Shown: in pieces, positions 41,016 to 49,369 of the stretch
Numbering within the stretch: the stretch's first letter is position 1
Layout: every line of letters begins with the position of its first letter
DNA from: an uncultured Eubacteriales bacterium
GTDB taxonomy: Bacteria > Bacillota > Clostridia > Christensenellales > CAG-138
Assembly (NCBI GenBank): GCA_900540495.1
Contig: UQGA01000006.1
Span: 46,974 to 110,973, forward strand
Direction: 5' to 3'
DNA: 64,000 bases
The notes under the pieces: model-generated
What the model saw: the letters and a program-made list of their open reading frames with translations, nothing else
The model's database searches: none
What the model was told of the DNA's origin: nothing
Position numbers and translations under genes: made by a program

Positions 41016-42107
41016 TCAGATTTCTGTTGCAGATGATAGTATCAGATCCAGCAGTACGATTGCCGCGACCGCTTCGGCCACGGGCACGGCGCGCACCGCG
41101 ATGCAGGGGTCGTGCCGCCCGCCGATCGAAAGGGTCGTTTCCTTGCCGGTGGCGAGGTTGAGCGTGCGCTGCCCGGCCGCAATGGAGGGCGTCGGCTTGA
41201 TCGCAACCTGCGCCACGAGCGGCTCGCCGGTTGTGATGCCGCCGATGATGCCGCCGTGCCGGTTTGTGCGCGTGCGCACGCGCCCCTCCTTCAGACAATA
41301 GGCGTCGTTGTGCGCGCTGCCGCGCATGCGCGCCGCCGCGAAGCCCGCGCCGAACGATACGCCCCGCACCGCCGGGACGCCGAACAGCGCGGCGGAAAGG
41401 CGGTTCTCCACGCCGCCGAACATCGGGTCGCCAAGCCCGCCCGGCAGGCCGAGCGCATACACCTCGATCACGCCGCCCACCGAATCCCCCTCCGCGCGCG
41501 CCGCCTCAATGGCCGCGCGCATCCGTTCGCCCGCTGCGGGGTCGAACACCGGCAGCGATCCCGCGGAGAGGGCGGCCAGCGACTGCGCCGTAAGCGCCTG
41601 GTCGTCGACCTCCGCATCCGGAATGCCGGCGACCTCCCGCAGGCGCGCGCCCACGGCCACGCCGCGCCGGGCGAGCATCTGCAGGCACAGGCCGCCGACG
41701 GCGCACAGCGGTGCGGTCAAGCGGCCGGAGAAATGGCCGCCGCCCGCCATGTCCGCATGCCCGCCGTAGCGCAATAGCGCCGGATAGTCGGCATGCGAGG
41801 GGCGCGGGACGTCGCGCAGCTTCCGATAATCCCCGGAGCGCGCGTCGGTATTTTCGATCAGCGTGCAGAGCGGCGCGCCGGTCGTGATGCCGTCCCGCAG
41901 GCCGGAGAGCACGCGCACCGCGTCCGCCTCGCGCCGCGCCGTCGAAAGCGCGCCGCCGGGCGCGCGCCGTGCCATGAAACGCGCAAGCGCGTCAAGGTCG
42001 ACCGGCTCGCCGGCCGGCAGCCCGTCGGCCACCGCGCCGATGCCCGGCCCGTGCGACTCGCCGAACACGGAGACGCGCAGGCGTTCACCCGTCAGAATTG
42101 AGGACAT
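41016..42107 (-). CDS. aroC: Chorismate synthase
   Basis: This 363-residue FMN-dependent enzyme converts EPSP to chorismate. Recognisable blocks are VSVFGESHGPGIGAVADGLPAG, RPSHADYPALLRYGGHADMAGGGHFSGR, and NRHGGIIGGITTGEPL. GGAGGT lies 7 bases before the ATG. Its start overlaps the aroA end by 23 bases. Confidence 0.97.
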   Translation of the reverse strand: MSSILTGERLRVSVFGESHGPGIGAVADGLPAGEPVDLDALARFMARRAPGGALSTARREADAVRVLSGLRDGITTGAPLCTLIENTDARSGDYRKLRDVPRPSHADYPALLRYGGHADMAGGGHFSGRLTAPLCAVGGLCLQMLARRGVAVGARLREVAGIPDAEVDDQALTAQSLAALSAGSLPVFDPAAGERMRAAIEAARAEGDSVGGVIEVYALGLPGGLGDPMFGGVENRLSAALFGVPAVRGVSFGAGFAAARMRGSAHNDAYCLKEGRVRTRTNRHGGIIGGITTGEPLVAQVAIKPTPSIAAGQRTLNLATGKETTLSIGGRHDPCIAVRAVPVAEAVAAIVLLDLILSSATEI

Positions 42108-43314
42108 CGCATCGACCTCCCAACCGTGTATAGATTTCGAAGAATTCGGGATAGGATTTGTTTACCGCCTCCGCGCCGCGCACGGTGACCGGTTCGCGCG
42201 CGTCGAGCGCCGCGATCGCCCACGACATGACCATGCGATGGTCGCCGTAGCCGTCCACCGTGCCGCCCTGCACGCCGCCGCCGTGGACGGTGAGTCCGTC
42301 CGCCCGCTCGGTCACGAACGCTCCAAGCGCCGTCAACCCTTCGGCCAGCGCGCCGAGGCGGTCGCTCTCCTTGAGCCGCAGGCGCGCCGCGCCGTCGATA
42401 TGCGTTTCCCCGTCGGCTGCCGCAGCGCGTACCGCCAGCACCGGCGCAAGGTCGATGCAGTCCGACACGTCGATGTGCGCGCCGCCGCCCACGCGGGCAA
42501 ACAGCGATTCGCAGCAGCGGTCGGGCTGGCGGGAAGCGGGGTCCAGCCCCGAAACTTCGACCGCGTGGCCCATCGACCGGGCGGCCAGGAAGAAGGCGGC
42601 GTTGGACCAGTCGCCCTCCACATGAAACGAGCCAGGCGAACGATAGCCGTCGCCTGCGGCGCAAAAGCCGTCCGCCATCTCGTACGTGGTTGCGCCGAAC
42701 GCCGCCATGATTGCGCGCGTAAGCTCGACATATCCAGCCGATTCCAGCCGCCCCTCGATGTGGATCGAGGTCTTTGCGCCGAGCAGCGGCGCGGCGAGCA
42801 GCAGGCCGGTGACGAACTGGGAGCTGATCCCACCCGGCAGCGACACTTCCCCCGGCTGTAGCGAACCGGCCACGCCGAGCGGCAGGCGTTCGCCCGCAAA
42901 CGTGCAGCCGTGCGCTTCGAGCGCGGCGCGCAGCGCGCCGAGCGGGCGTTCCGGCAGCCGTCCCCGCCCGGTTATGGTAAACCGGTCGGTCAGCGCGGCG
43001 GCCACCGGCAGCAGGAAGCGCAGCGTGGAGCCGCTTTCCCCGCAGTCGAGCGTCACGCCGCCGAGGGGCCGGCAGGGGCGCACGCGCCAGGCCGCATCGC
43101 CCGGCAGCACCGCGCCGCCAAGCGCCTCGATGCAGCCGACGGTGGCGAGGATGTCGGCGCCCACGTGCGAAGCGTCCATGCGCGAAGGCAGGCCGGTCAA
43201 CTCCGTCGGCCCGTCGCACATGGCCGCGCAGAGCAGCGCGCGATGCGCGGCGGATTTGGAGGGGATCGCAGTCGCCGTACCCGACAGCCGCGCCGGATAC
43301 AGTCTAACGTCCAT
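42085..43314 (-). CDS. aroA: 5-enolpyruvylshikimate-3-phosphate synthase
   Basis: This 409-residue enzyme joins phosphoenolpyruvate to shikimate 3-phosphate. It has GTATAIPSKSAAHRALLCAAM near the N terminus, DCGESGSTLRFLLPVAA, LPGGISSQFVTGLLLAAP, and RLKESDRLGALAEGL with DGYGDHRMVMSWAIAAL near the C terminus. The PSKS segment and the active-site Gly next to GESGSTLRF decide herbicide class, which I cannot assign. GGGAGGCC precedes the ATG, and it overlaps aroB by 11 bases. Confidence 0.96.
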   Translation of the reverse strand: MDVRLYPARLSGTATAIPSKSAAHRALLCAAMCDGPTELTGLPSRMDASHVGADILATVGCIEALGGAVLPGDAAWRVRPCRPLGGVTLDCGESGSTLRFLLPVAAALTDRFTITGRGRLPERPLGALRAALEAHGCTFAGERLPLGVAGSLQPGEVSLPGGISSQFVTGLLLAAPLLGAKTSIHIEGRLESAGYVELTRAIMAAFGATTYEMADGFCAAGDGYRSPGSFHVEGDWSNAAFFLAARSMGHAVEVSGLDPASRQPDRCCESLFARVGGGAHIDVSDCIDLAPVLAVRAAAADGETHIDGAARLRLKESDRLGALAEGLTALGAFVTERADGLTVHGGGVQGGTVDGYGDHRMVMSWAIAALDAREPVTVRGAEAVNKSYPEFFEIYTRLGGRCDVLNSDG

Positions 43315-44386
43315 GCGAGGCCTCCCCGCCCTGCGGCAGGCCGGAGGCGAAGAACGCTTCCAGCGCGCCCACCGGCGTGGGGCAGAGCGCGCAGCGGCCG
43401 ATGGCCTCCGGGATCACGAGCGTCACCGTGTCGCCGCGGCGCTTTTTGTCCGACAGCACGGCGCCGGCGAGCGCATGCGCGTCGAACGGGCAGCGCACCG
43501 GCAGGCCGTTTCGCGCGAGCGCGGCCTCGATGCGCGCCGGCACGTCCGCGGCGCAACGGCCGGTCGCGTGCGCTGCCCGCGCGACGAGCGCCATGCCGAT
43601 GGCCACGGCTTCTCCGTGCGGAATGGTCAGGCCGCTGAGCAGCTCCACGGCGTGCCCCGCCGTGTGGCCGAGGTTCAGGCACTGCCGGGCGCCGTTGTCA
43701 CGCTCGTCGCCCGCAACGATTTGTCCCTTGATTTCCACGCTGCGCGCCACCGCGGCGGCGAGGTCGGCCGGCCGGCCGGCGGCGAGCGAGTCGAACAACG
43801 CCTCGTCCGCGATTACGCCGTGTTTGATGAGTTCCGCCATGCCGCAGGCGAGCGCCTCCTCCGGCAGCGTGGCGAACGTGCCCGTGTCGCAGACGACCAG
43901 CGCCGGCTGGTGAAACGCGCCGACGAGATTCTTGCCCTCGGGCAGATCGACGGCCGTCTTGCCGCCTACGGAGGCGTCCACGGCGGCCAGAAGCGTTGTG
44001 GGCGCCTGCACAAAGTCGATGCCGCGCAGGTATGTGGCGGCGGCAAAGCCCGCCAGATCGCCCGTCACGCCGCCGCCGAGCGCCACGATGCAGTCCGTGC
44101 GCGTCAGCCGTTCGCGCGCAAGGAACGAGAGCAGCCGGCCATAGGTTGCGAGGGTCTTGTTTTCCTCCCCGTGTGGGAAGGCGAAGCGGGAGACCGACAA
44201 CCCGGCGCCGGCGAGCGCGGCGGCGGCCGCCTCCCCATAGAGCATGGCCACCGTATCGTCCGAAACGAGCGCCGCGCGCGTGGCGCGCGGGCACGCCTGC
44301 GCCGTCAACTCGCCGAGCCCGGCCAGCAGGCCCCTGCCCACGAGCACCTCGTAGGGCCGGCCGGTCTGTATGGAGATGGTGTGCAT
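43304..44386 (-). CDS. aroB: 3-dehydroquinate synthase
   Basis: This 360-residue NAD- and metal-dependent enzyme makes 3-dehydroquinate from DAHP. It shows the nucleotide loop IVALGGGVTGDLAGFAAATYLRG, PTTLLAAVDASVGGKTAVD and the metal ligands in CLNLGHTAGHAVE and IPHGEAVAIGM. The frame stays open upstream, but AAGGAG lies 8 bases before ATG 44386, where the family begins. A 43-base gap separates it from tyrA, the largest gap inside the operon. Confidence 0.96.
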   Translation of the reverse strand: MHTISIQTGRPYEVLVGRGLLAGLGELTAQACPRATRAALVSDDTVAMLYGEAAAAALAGAGLSVSRFAFPHGEENKTLATYGRLLSFLARERLTRTDCIVALGGGVTGDLAGFAAATYLRGIDFVQAPTTLLAAVDASVGGKTAVDLPEGKNLVGAFHQPALVVCDTGTFATLPEEALACGMAELIKHGVIADEALFDSLAAGRPADLAAAVARSVEIKGQIVAGDERDNGARQCLNLGHTAGHAVELLSGLTIPHGEAVAIGMALVARAAHATGRCAADVPARIEAALARNGLPVRCPFDAHALAGAVLSDKKRRGDTVTLVIPEAIGRCALCPTPVGALEAFFASGLPQGGEASHGR

Positions 44387-44429
44387 CGATTCGACTCCTT
44401 TCCCAGTCGATTTGCCGCAAAAGCGGCGG

Positions 44430-45293
44430 TCAGTTTTGCTGTTCGAGCTCCGTAACCCGTTCCCGGCGGACGCGCCCGGCGTGCAACAGGTCGTACAGCC
44501 CGGCGCCGTCGCGCTGCCGGATGGCCGTGGAGAACGCCGCAAGCCGTGCGATCAGGCCGTCCAGCTCCTGAAGCAACGGTTCGGCGTTGTCGAGAAACAA
44601 CTCGGCCCACATCGGCTCATAGAGGCGCGCCACGCGCGTCATATCCTGAAAGCTGCCGGCCGAAAAGCCGACGTGCGACAGCGACGTGTCGCTCTGCACA
44701 TAGGCGCTCGAGACCACGTGCGCGAGCTGCGACGTATAGGCGATCATGCGGTCGTGCTCCTCCGGCGTGCAGACGCAAAAACGGGCAAAGCCGAGCGGCG
44801 CGAGCAGGGCCTTTGCGCGCGCAAGCGCATCCGGCGCGGTCGCGGCCGTGGGGGTCAGGATCATCGAAGCGCCGTCGAACAGCGTTTCGAGCGAATGATC
44901 GTAGCCGAAGCGTTCCCGCCCGGCCATCGGATGCCCGCCCAGAAAGGAAAACCCATGGCGCGCGGCCAGCGGTTCGAGCGCGGCGCACACCGGGCGCTTG
45001 ACGCCGCAGCAATCGACCACGAGCGTCCCCGGCGCGAGCGCGGTCGCAAGGCGTTCCACCGCCTCCACCGCCGCGCCGGGATACAGCGCGACGAGCAGCG
45101 CGTCGCAATCGGCCAGAAGCGCGGCCATATCCGCTTCGCTCTGCGCGCCGGCCGCGATGACCCCGTCGGCAAGCGCGCGCTGGAGCACGGCGCCGTCCGT
45201 ATCGAGGCCCACGACCCGGTGCGGCGTGCGCGCGTGCAGCGCGCGTGCGAGCGAACCGCCGATGAGCCCGAGCCCCAGAATGGCGATTTTCAT
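44430..45293 (-). CDS. tyrA: Prephenate dehydrogenase
   Basis: This 287-residue NAD(P)-dependent enzyme makes 4-hydroxyphenylpyruvate on the way to tyrosine. It begins with the Rossmann motif IAILGLGLIGGSLARAL and contains GGHPMAGRERFG, YTSQLAHVVSSAYV and SAGSFQDMTRVA, all typical of TyrA. No ACT domain is present, so feedback inhibition by tyrosine through such a domain is not expected. The start overlaps the aroF stop as ATGA. Confidence 0.94.
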   Translation of the reverse strand: MKIAILGLGLIGGSLARALHARTPHRVVGLDTDGAVLQRALADGVIAAGAQSEADMAALLADCDALLVALYPGAAVEAVERLATALAPGTLVVDCCGVKRPVCAALEPLAARHGFSFLGGHPMAGRERFGYDHSLETLFDGASMILTPTAATAPDALARAKALLAPLGFARFCVCTPEEHDRMIAYTSQLAHVVSSAYVQSDTSLSHVGFSAGSFQDMTRVARLYEPMWAELFLDNAEPLLQELDGLIARLAAFSTAIRQRDGAGLYDLLHAGRVRRERVTELEQQN

Positions 45294-46309
45294 GCGCCGG
45301 CCCCCATGCCCAGCGCCGCGCGCACCGCGCGCACCTGCGCCGCAAGGCGGTCGAAGCCCTCGGGGGTGATGGACTGCGGCCCGTCGCACAGCGCGTGCGG
45401 CGGATCGTTGTGTACCTCGACCATGATGCCGTCCGCTCCGGCGGCGGCGGCGGCGAGCGCCATCGGCTGCACCATGCGCCACATGCCGGTGGCGTGGCTC
45501 GGGTCGACGACGACCGGCAGATGCGACAGCTCCTTGAGGACCGGTACCGCCGAAAGATCGAGCGTGTTGCGCGTATACGTTTCAAACGTGCGGATGCCGC
45601 GTTCGCACAGAATCACCCGCTCGTTGCCGCCGGCCATGATGTACTCGGCGCTCATGAGCAGTTCCTGCAGCGTGCTGGAAAGGCCGCGCTTGAGCAGGAT
45701 GGGCTTGTCGCAATGGCCGAGCTCCTTGAGCATCTCAAAGTTCTGCATGCTGCGCGCGCCCACCTGGATCACGTCCACGTCCGCAAACAGCGGCAGTTGG
45801 GCGATGTCCATGAGCTCCGTCACGATCGGCAGGCCGGTCATGCGCTTTGCCTCAAGCAGCAGCTCGATGCCCTTTTCCCGAAGGCCCTGGAACGCATAGG
45901 GCGAGGTGCGCGGCTTGAACGCGCCGCCGCGCAGCATGGTTGCGCCGCTCTGCTTGACGGCTGCGGCGATGCTGCAGATCTGCTCCTCCGTTTCCACCGA
46001 ACACGGCCCGGCGATGAGCTGGAAGCAGCCGCCGCCGATGCGCTGCCCGCCGCCCACGTCGAACACGCTGTCCTCCGGATGGAACTTGCGGTTGGCGTTC
46101 TTGTACGGCTCCTGGATGCGCGTGACGCTCTCCACCAGCTCAAGCGCCTGGATGAGGTCGATGTCGATGCGCGACGTGTCGCCGATGAGGCCGAGCAGCG
46201 TATGGTCGCTGCCGTGGCTGACGTGTACGTCGAGCCCCATGCCGCGAAACCAGCTGATGAGGTTTTGCAGTTCGTCCTCGCGAGGTTCCTTTTTGAGCAA
46301 TACGATCAT
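45290..46309 (-). CDS. aroF: 3-deoxy-7-phosphoheptulonate (DAHP) synthase, type I-beta
   Basis: This 339-residue enzyme commits phosphoenolpyruvate and erythrose 4-phosphate to the shikimate pathway. It has an N-terminal ferredoxin-like regulatory domain (about residues 1-68) as in Thermotoga-type enzymes, then the TIM barrel with LIAGPCSVE, RGGAFKPRTSPYAFQG, VDVIQVGARSMQNF and PILLKRGLSST. The regulatory domain suggests allosteric control by Phe or Tyr. It is the first structural gene of the operon. A weak AAAGGA lies 11 bases upstream, and the attenuator terminator ends about 34 bases before the ATG. Confidence 0.95.
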   Translation of the reverse strand: MIVLLKKEPREDELQNLISWFRGMGLDVHVSHGSDHTLLGLIGDTSRIDIDLIQALELVESVTRIQEPYKNANRKFHPEDSVFDVGGGQRIGGGCFQLIAGPCSVETEEQICSIAAAVKQSGATMLRGGAFKPRTSPYAFQGLREKGIELLLEAKRMTGLPIVTELMDIAQLPLFADVDVIQVGARSMQNFEMLKELGHCDKPILLKRGLSSTLQELLMSAEYIMAGGNERVILCERGIRTFETYTRNTLDLSAVPVLKELSHLPVVVDPSHATGMWRMVQPMALAAAAAGADGIMVEVHNDPPHALCDGPQSITPEGFDRLAAQVRAVRAALGMGAGA

Positions 46310-46342
46310 GTGAGGTTCATCCTTTCTCTGCCTTTAGCGGTC

Positions 46343-46375
46343 AAAAAAGACCTCGCGGTGGTGTTCCGCGAGGTC
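46343..46375 (-). terminator. Attenuator terminator of the aro operon
   Basis: On the minus strand GACCTCGCGG (46375-46366) and CCGCGAGGTC (46358-46349) form a perfect 10-bp stem with an AACACCA loop and a T6 tail (46348-46343). It lies between the leader peptide and aroF, so it can stop transcription before the operon. Its loop and ascending arm (46370-46360, CGCGGAACACC) can instead pair with leader codons 24-27. Confidence 0.9.
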
Positions 46376-46409
46376 GCCTGTTTCGGGGAAGATGCGCGCT
46401 TGCGCTCGT

Positions 46410-46502
46410 TCAGGCTTTGCCGCGAAAACCACCAGTGCCCTTGCCGTAAAAATAGCCGGCAAAGGTAAAGTAGCGATACGCGACAAAAAACTGGTTCCGC
46501 AT
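46410..46502 (-). CDS. Aromatic-rich leader peptide of the aro operon
   Basis: This 30-codon ORF encodes a peptide with six Phe (5, 6, 12, 14, 18, 26) and four Tyr (9, 11, 17, 19) and no Trp. The density peaks at YRYFTF and GYFYG. It starts with ATG 46502, preceded by AAGAAAGGG, about 45 bases downstream of a promoter, and is followed by a terminator. The codons for GGFR near the end (46433-46421, GGTGGTTTTCGCG) can pair with the terminator's ascending arm and loop. This is the layout of ribosome-mediated attenuation, with stalling at Phe/Tyr codons favouring read-through. Assignment is from sequence logic only. Confidence 0.8.
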   Translation of the reverse strand: MRNQFFVAYRYFTFAGYFYGKGTGGFRGKA

Positions 46503-46553
46503 ATGGCCATGGGCCCTTTCTTTTGCACCGGACAAGCCGGTGTTGCTGCGCAT

Positions 46554-46583
46554 AGTATACCACCATCGCCGCGGCAGTGTAAA
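46554..46583 (-). promoter_or_regulatory. Promoter of the aro operon
   Basis: Minus-strand TTTACA (46583-46578), an 18-base spacer and TATACT (46559-46554). Transcription would start near 46547, giving a leader of about 235 bases before aroF. Confidence 0.8.
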
Positions 46584-46695
46584 GGGGGTTTCTCTATTTT
46601 TTTCGGCGACGGGAGAAGGAGAGGCGGCGGTCCCGCCTTCGGCACGGCGGGGGGCCGCGGCCTGCGTTCCGGTGCGCAGGCAACCGGGCGGCGAA

Positions 46696-46725
46696 CCGAA
46701 AAACGCCCCCGAAATCGGGGGCGTT
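46696..46725 (-). terminator. Terminator of the rpsF-ssb-rpsR operon
   Basis: An 11-bp perfect stem (AACGCCCCCGA with TCGGGGGCGTT, loop TT on the minus strand) followed by TTTTTCGG, about 30 bases after rpsR. Confidence 0.92.
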
Positions 46726-46754
46726 GCCAACGTCGTGCGGGATGCCTGTCCTGC

Positions 46755-46997
46755 TCAGTCTGCGACGTAGGGCAGCAGGGCAACGATGCGGGCGCGCTTG
46801 ATGGCGATGGCCAGGTCGCGCTGGTGCTTGGCGCACACGCCGCTCATGCGGCGCGGCATGATCTTGCCGCGCTCGGTCACGAATTTTTCGAGCGTGCGCA
46901 CGTCCTTGTAATCGATGCTCGTAGCCTTATCCACGCAGAACTTGCAGACCTTGCGGCGGCTCCGTCTCGGACGGGGACGCATTTTTCTCTCTTCCAT
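46755..46997 (-). CDS. rpsR: Ribosomal protein bS18
   Basis: This 80-residue small-subunit protein has the family's RRKVCKFC, the IDYKDVRTLEKFVTERGKIMPRR core and GVCAKHQRDLAIAIKRARIVALLPY. The CKFC pair marks a cysteine-containing version. AGGAGG precedes the ATG. As usual it is co-transcribed with rpsF and ssb. Confidence 0.97.
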   Translation of the reverse strand: MEERKMRPRPRRSRRKVCKFCVDKATSIDYKDVRTLEKFVTERGKIMPRRMSGVCAKHQRDLAIAIKRARIVALLPYVAD

Positions 46998-47023
46998 GGT
47001 GCAAGCCTCCTATCGGTTAATCG

Positions 47024-47437
47024 TTAAAAGGGGATGTCGTCGGACTGGATGTCCGTGAAACCGGCGAGGTCCGGGGGCGCCGCGTTCTGCCGCTGCGCGG
47101 GCGCGCCGCCCTCTTCCTGCTGGCGCGGCGAGAGGAATTCGACCTCGTCTGCCGACACGTCGAGCGACATGCGCGTCGCACCGTCGTTGCCCTGGTAGGT
47201 GCGCGCCTGCAATTCGCCGATGACGGCGACCTTGCGCCCCTTGGCGAGGTAGCGCGCGCACGTTTCGCCCAGTTGGCGCCACGCGTTGATGCGGAAAAAG
47301 TCGGTCTGGCGCTCGCCGCCCTGCTGTGCAAACCGGCGGTTCACGGCGATGGTAAAGGAGCAGACCGTTACGCCGCTCGACGTGGAGCGCAGCTCCGGGT
47401 CGCGCGTCAGGTTTCCGATGAGCATAATCTTATTCAT
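47024..47437 (-). CDS. ssb: Single-stranded DNA-binding protein
   Basis: This 137-residue protein has an OB fold (MNKIMLIGNLTRDPELRSTSSG; FFRINAWRQLGETCARYLAKG), a short Gln/Ala/Pro-rich linker and the conserved acidic tip DDIPF that recruits replication and repair partners. Its place between rpsF and rpsR is the standard bacterial arrangement. Confidence 0.97.
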   Translation of the reverse strand: MNKIMLIGNLTRDPELRSTSSGVTVCSFTIAVNRRFAQQGGERQTDFFRINAWRQLGETCARYLAKGRKVAVIGELQARTYQGNDGATRMSLDVSADEVEFLSPRQQEEGGAPAQRQNAAPPDLAGFTDIQSDDIPF

Positions 47438-47468
47438 GCTGGCTTACCATCCTTTCCGTTTGTCCGGC

Positions 47469-47756
47469 TCAGGCGACCCGACGGGTCACCATATACCGCA
47501 TGATCCGTTCGTCGTTCTTGAAGTTGCGCTCCAGCTCCGCGGGGAGTTCGGGCGCGCTGTCGAACGACATCAGGACGTAGTAACCCTCCGTCTTGTAGTC
47601 GATGGGATACGCCAGACGGCGCTTGCCCCATTCGTCCACGCCGACGATCTGGCCGGCGTTGGCCTCGACGATACCCTTGAACTTTTCGATGGCGGATTTG
47701 GTGGTCTCCTCATCCAGCTCGGGAACGAGGATGTACAGTGCTTCGTACGGATGCAT
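47469..47756 (-). CDS. rpsF: Ribosomal protein bS6
   Basis: This 95-residue small-subunit protein starts MHPYEALYILVPELDEE and contains GVDEWGKRRLAYPIDYKTEGYYVLM and NFKNDERIMRYMVTRR, all typical of bS6. The start is fixed by AAGGAGGTGA 6 bases upstream. The frame stays open further upstream without a site. It is the first gene of the rpsF-ssb-rpsR operon. Confidence 0.97.
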   Translation of the reverse strand: MHPYEALYILVPELDEETTKSAIEKFKGIVEANAGQIVGVDEWGKRRLAYPIDYKTEGYYVLMSFDSAPELPAELERNFKNDERIMRYMVTRRVA

Positions 47757-47823
47757 TCTTTTCACCTCCTTGTGGTCTTTTGGCCCCGCCCTGCGGCGGA
47801 GCAAGAAGGACGTTAGCTTTCAG

Positions 47824-47852
47824 AGTATAGCACAAGCTTCCGGCCGGTGCAA
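47824..47852 (-). promoter_or_regulatory. Promoter of the rpsF operon
   Basis: Minus-strand TTGCAC (47852-47847), a 17-base spacer and TATACT (47829-47824), about 67 bases before rpsF. Confidence 0.75.
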
Positions 47853-47898
47853 GCGATTTTTCCGTGCTTTTGCGGATATTTTTCCGGCGCGGCTGCGG

Positions 47899-49275
47899 TT
47901 ACGGCTCGCCGGCTTTCCCCGCCAGCAGCAGGATCGCCTCCGCCATGACCGCCGTGTTAAAGCGTAGTTGTGCAAGCGGCACGGATTCGTTCGGCATATG
48001 GCAGCAACCGGGATCGCCCTCCGGGATGACGCCGAACGCCACGGCGTTTTGAAATGCGCGCGCATAGGTGCCGCCGCCGATGGACAGCGGCGCTGCGCGG
48101 TGGCCGATGTGGCGCTCGTAGACGGACAGGAGCGTTCCGACCAGCTCGCTGTCCGGGTCGATGAAGTGCCCCGGCTTTATCTGCGCATCGGTGCGGGCAA
48201 AGCCGAGCGCGGCGAACGCGGCGTCCAGCGCGCCGAGCAGGCGCTCCTGCGATACGGAGAACGGGAAGCGGCAGTCGAGCGTGAGGCGAGCGCCGTCTCC
48301 GTCCACGTGCAACATCGTGGGTGCGAGCGTGAGCCTGCCGGATGCGTCCGTTACGTCGAGGCCGAACCCCTCGCCGTGCAGGTCGAAGCCGAGCAGCGCA
48401 TGCAGCCCGGTCACGAGCGGGAGCGCCTCCGCGTCCAGCGGCTGCTGCGCGAGCACGGCAAGCAATCCCTGCAGCGCGTTTTTTGCCAGTTGCGGGCTGG
48501 CTGCATGGCCGCCAAAGCCCCTGATCCGGATGGAGGGCCCGTCGAACGAGGCTTCCATGCCCTCCGGCGCGGCGCACGGCACGGCGGCGCAGGGCAGCGT
48601 TGCCGCCGCCTCGCCCGGCACGACGTTCGACGCGCTGCCACAGTCAAGCGACAGGCCGCAGCCGGCGAGCGGCTTGGAATAGACCGCGTGGCAAATGCCC
48701 ATCTCCGAGTTGACGAGCGGATAGTCGGCGTCCGGCGTGAACGCCAGATCCGGCTCCCGTTCCGTCTGCTGATACCGGTCGATACAGCGCCAGCCGGCCT
48801 CCTCGTCGCAGCCGAGCAGCACGCGCACGCGGCGGCGCATCGGCACGCCCGCCGCCTTGACGGCGGCCAGCGCGTACAGCGCCGAAACGGCGGCGCCCTT
48901 GTCATCCTGCGTGCCGCGGCCCCAGATGCGCCCGTCGCGCACCTCGCCGGAGAAGGGGTCTCCCTCCCAGCCGGCGCCGGCCGGCACGACGTCCAGATGC
49001 GCCATGATGCAGAGCAGCTCGTCGCCCGTGCCGTAATCGACCGTGCCGCACAGCCCGTCAAGCGAGCGCGTGTCCGGGAATCCCAGCCGGTTCGCCAGCG
49101 CCAGCGTTGCGGTCAGCGCGTCATGCACGTCGCGTCCGAGCGGCATGCCCGGCTCCGGCGTGCCGCGGCTCACGCTCGGAATGCGCACCAGCGCCTGCAG
49201 GTCGCCCACCTGCCGGTCGAACGTTTCGTCAATCCAGGCGTCGATGCGTTGCAAATATTCCCGGTTGTCCTGCAT
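47899..49275 (-). CDS. pepV: PepV-like M20 dipeptidase
   Basis: This 458-residue metallopeptidase has the M20 metal-site motifs MAHLDVVPAG, GTQDDKGAAV, LLGCDEEAGW, FTPDADYPLVNSEMG and, near the end, IGGGTYAR with a final metal histidine region (PGCCHMPNE). The order and the DADYPL segment match PepV/Xaa-His dipeptidases, which act in cytoplasmic peptide use. AGGAGG lies 6 bases before the ATG. No peptide transporter is adjacent. Confidence 0.9.
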   Translation of the reverse strand: MQDNREYLQRIDAWIDETFDRQVGDLQALVRIPSVSRGTPEPGMPLGRDVHDALTATLALANRLGFPDTRSLDGLCGTVDYGTGDELLCIMAHLDVVPAGAGWEGDPFSGEVRDGRIWGRGTQDDKGAAVSALYALAAVKAAGVPMRRRVRVLLGCDEEAGWRCIDRYQQTEREPDLAFTPDADYPLVNSEMGICHAVYSKPLAGCGLSLDCGSASNVVPGEAAATLPCAAVPCAAPEGMEASFDGPSIRIRGFGGHAASPQLAKNALQGLLAVLAQQPLDAEALPLVTGLHALLGFDLHGEGFGLDVTDASGRLTLAPTMLHVDGDGARLTLDCRFPFSVSQERLLGALDAAFAALGFARTDAQIKPGHFIDPDSELVGTLLSVYERHIGHRAAPLSIGGGTYARAFQNAVAFGVIPEGDPGCCHMPNESVPLAQLRFNTAVMAEAILLLAGKAGEP

Positions 49276-49369
49276 AATCTGCCTCCTGTCAAACCCGGTG
49301 AGGGAGTATTACATATATACTATTTATACGATTCACAATTCGTCTTGCGTCGGGGGCAAGCCCGGCGCG

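Noticed and set aside
39853..41298. Extended form of PheA starting about 100 codons upstream
   Set aside because: The extension overlaps aroC in another frame. The chorismate mutase domain begins at ATG 40998, which has a GGAGGG site.
46310..46547. T-box riboswitch upstream of aroF
   Set aside because: I found no T-box consensus (a TGG-containing bulge preceded by the AGGGTGGnACCGCG-like segment) or specifier hairpin. The region is better explained by the aromatic leader peptide and terminator. GGTGGTTTTCGCGG only superficially recalls the T-box core.
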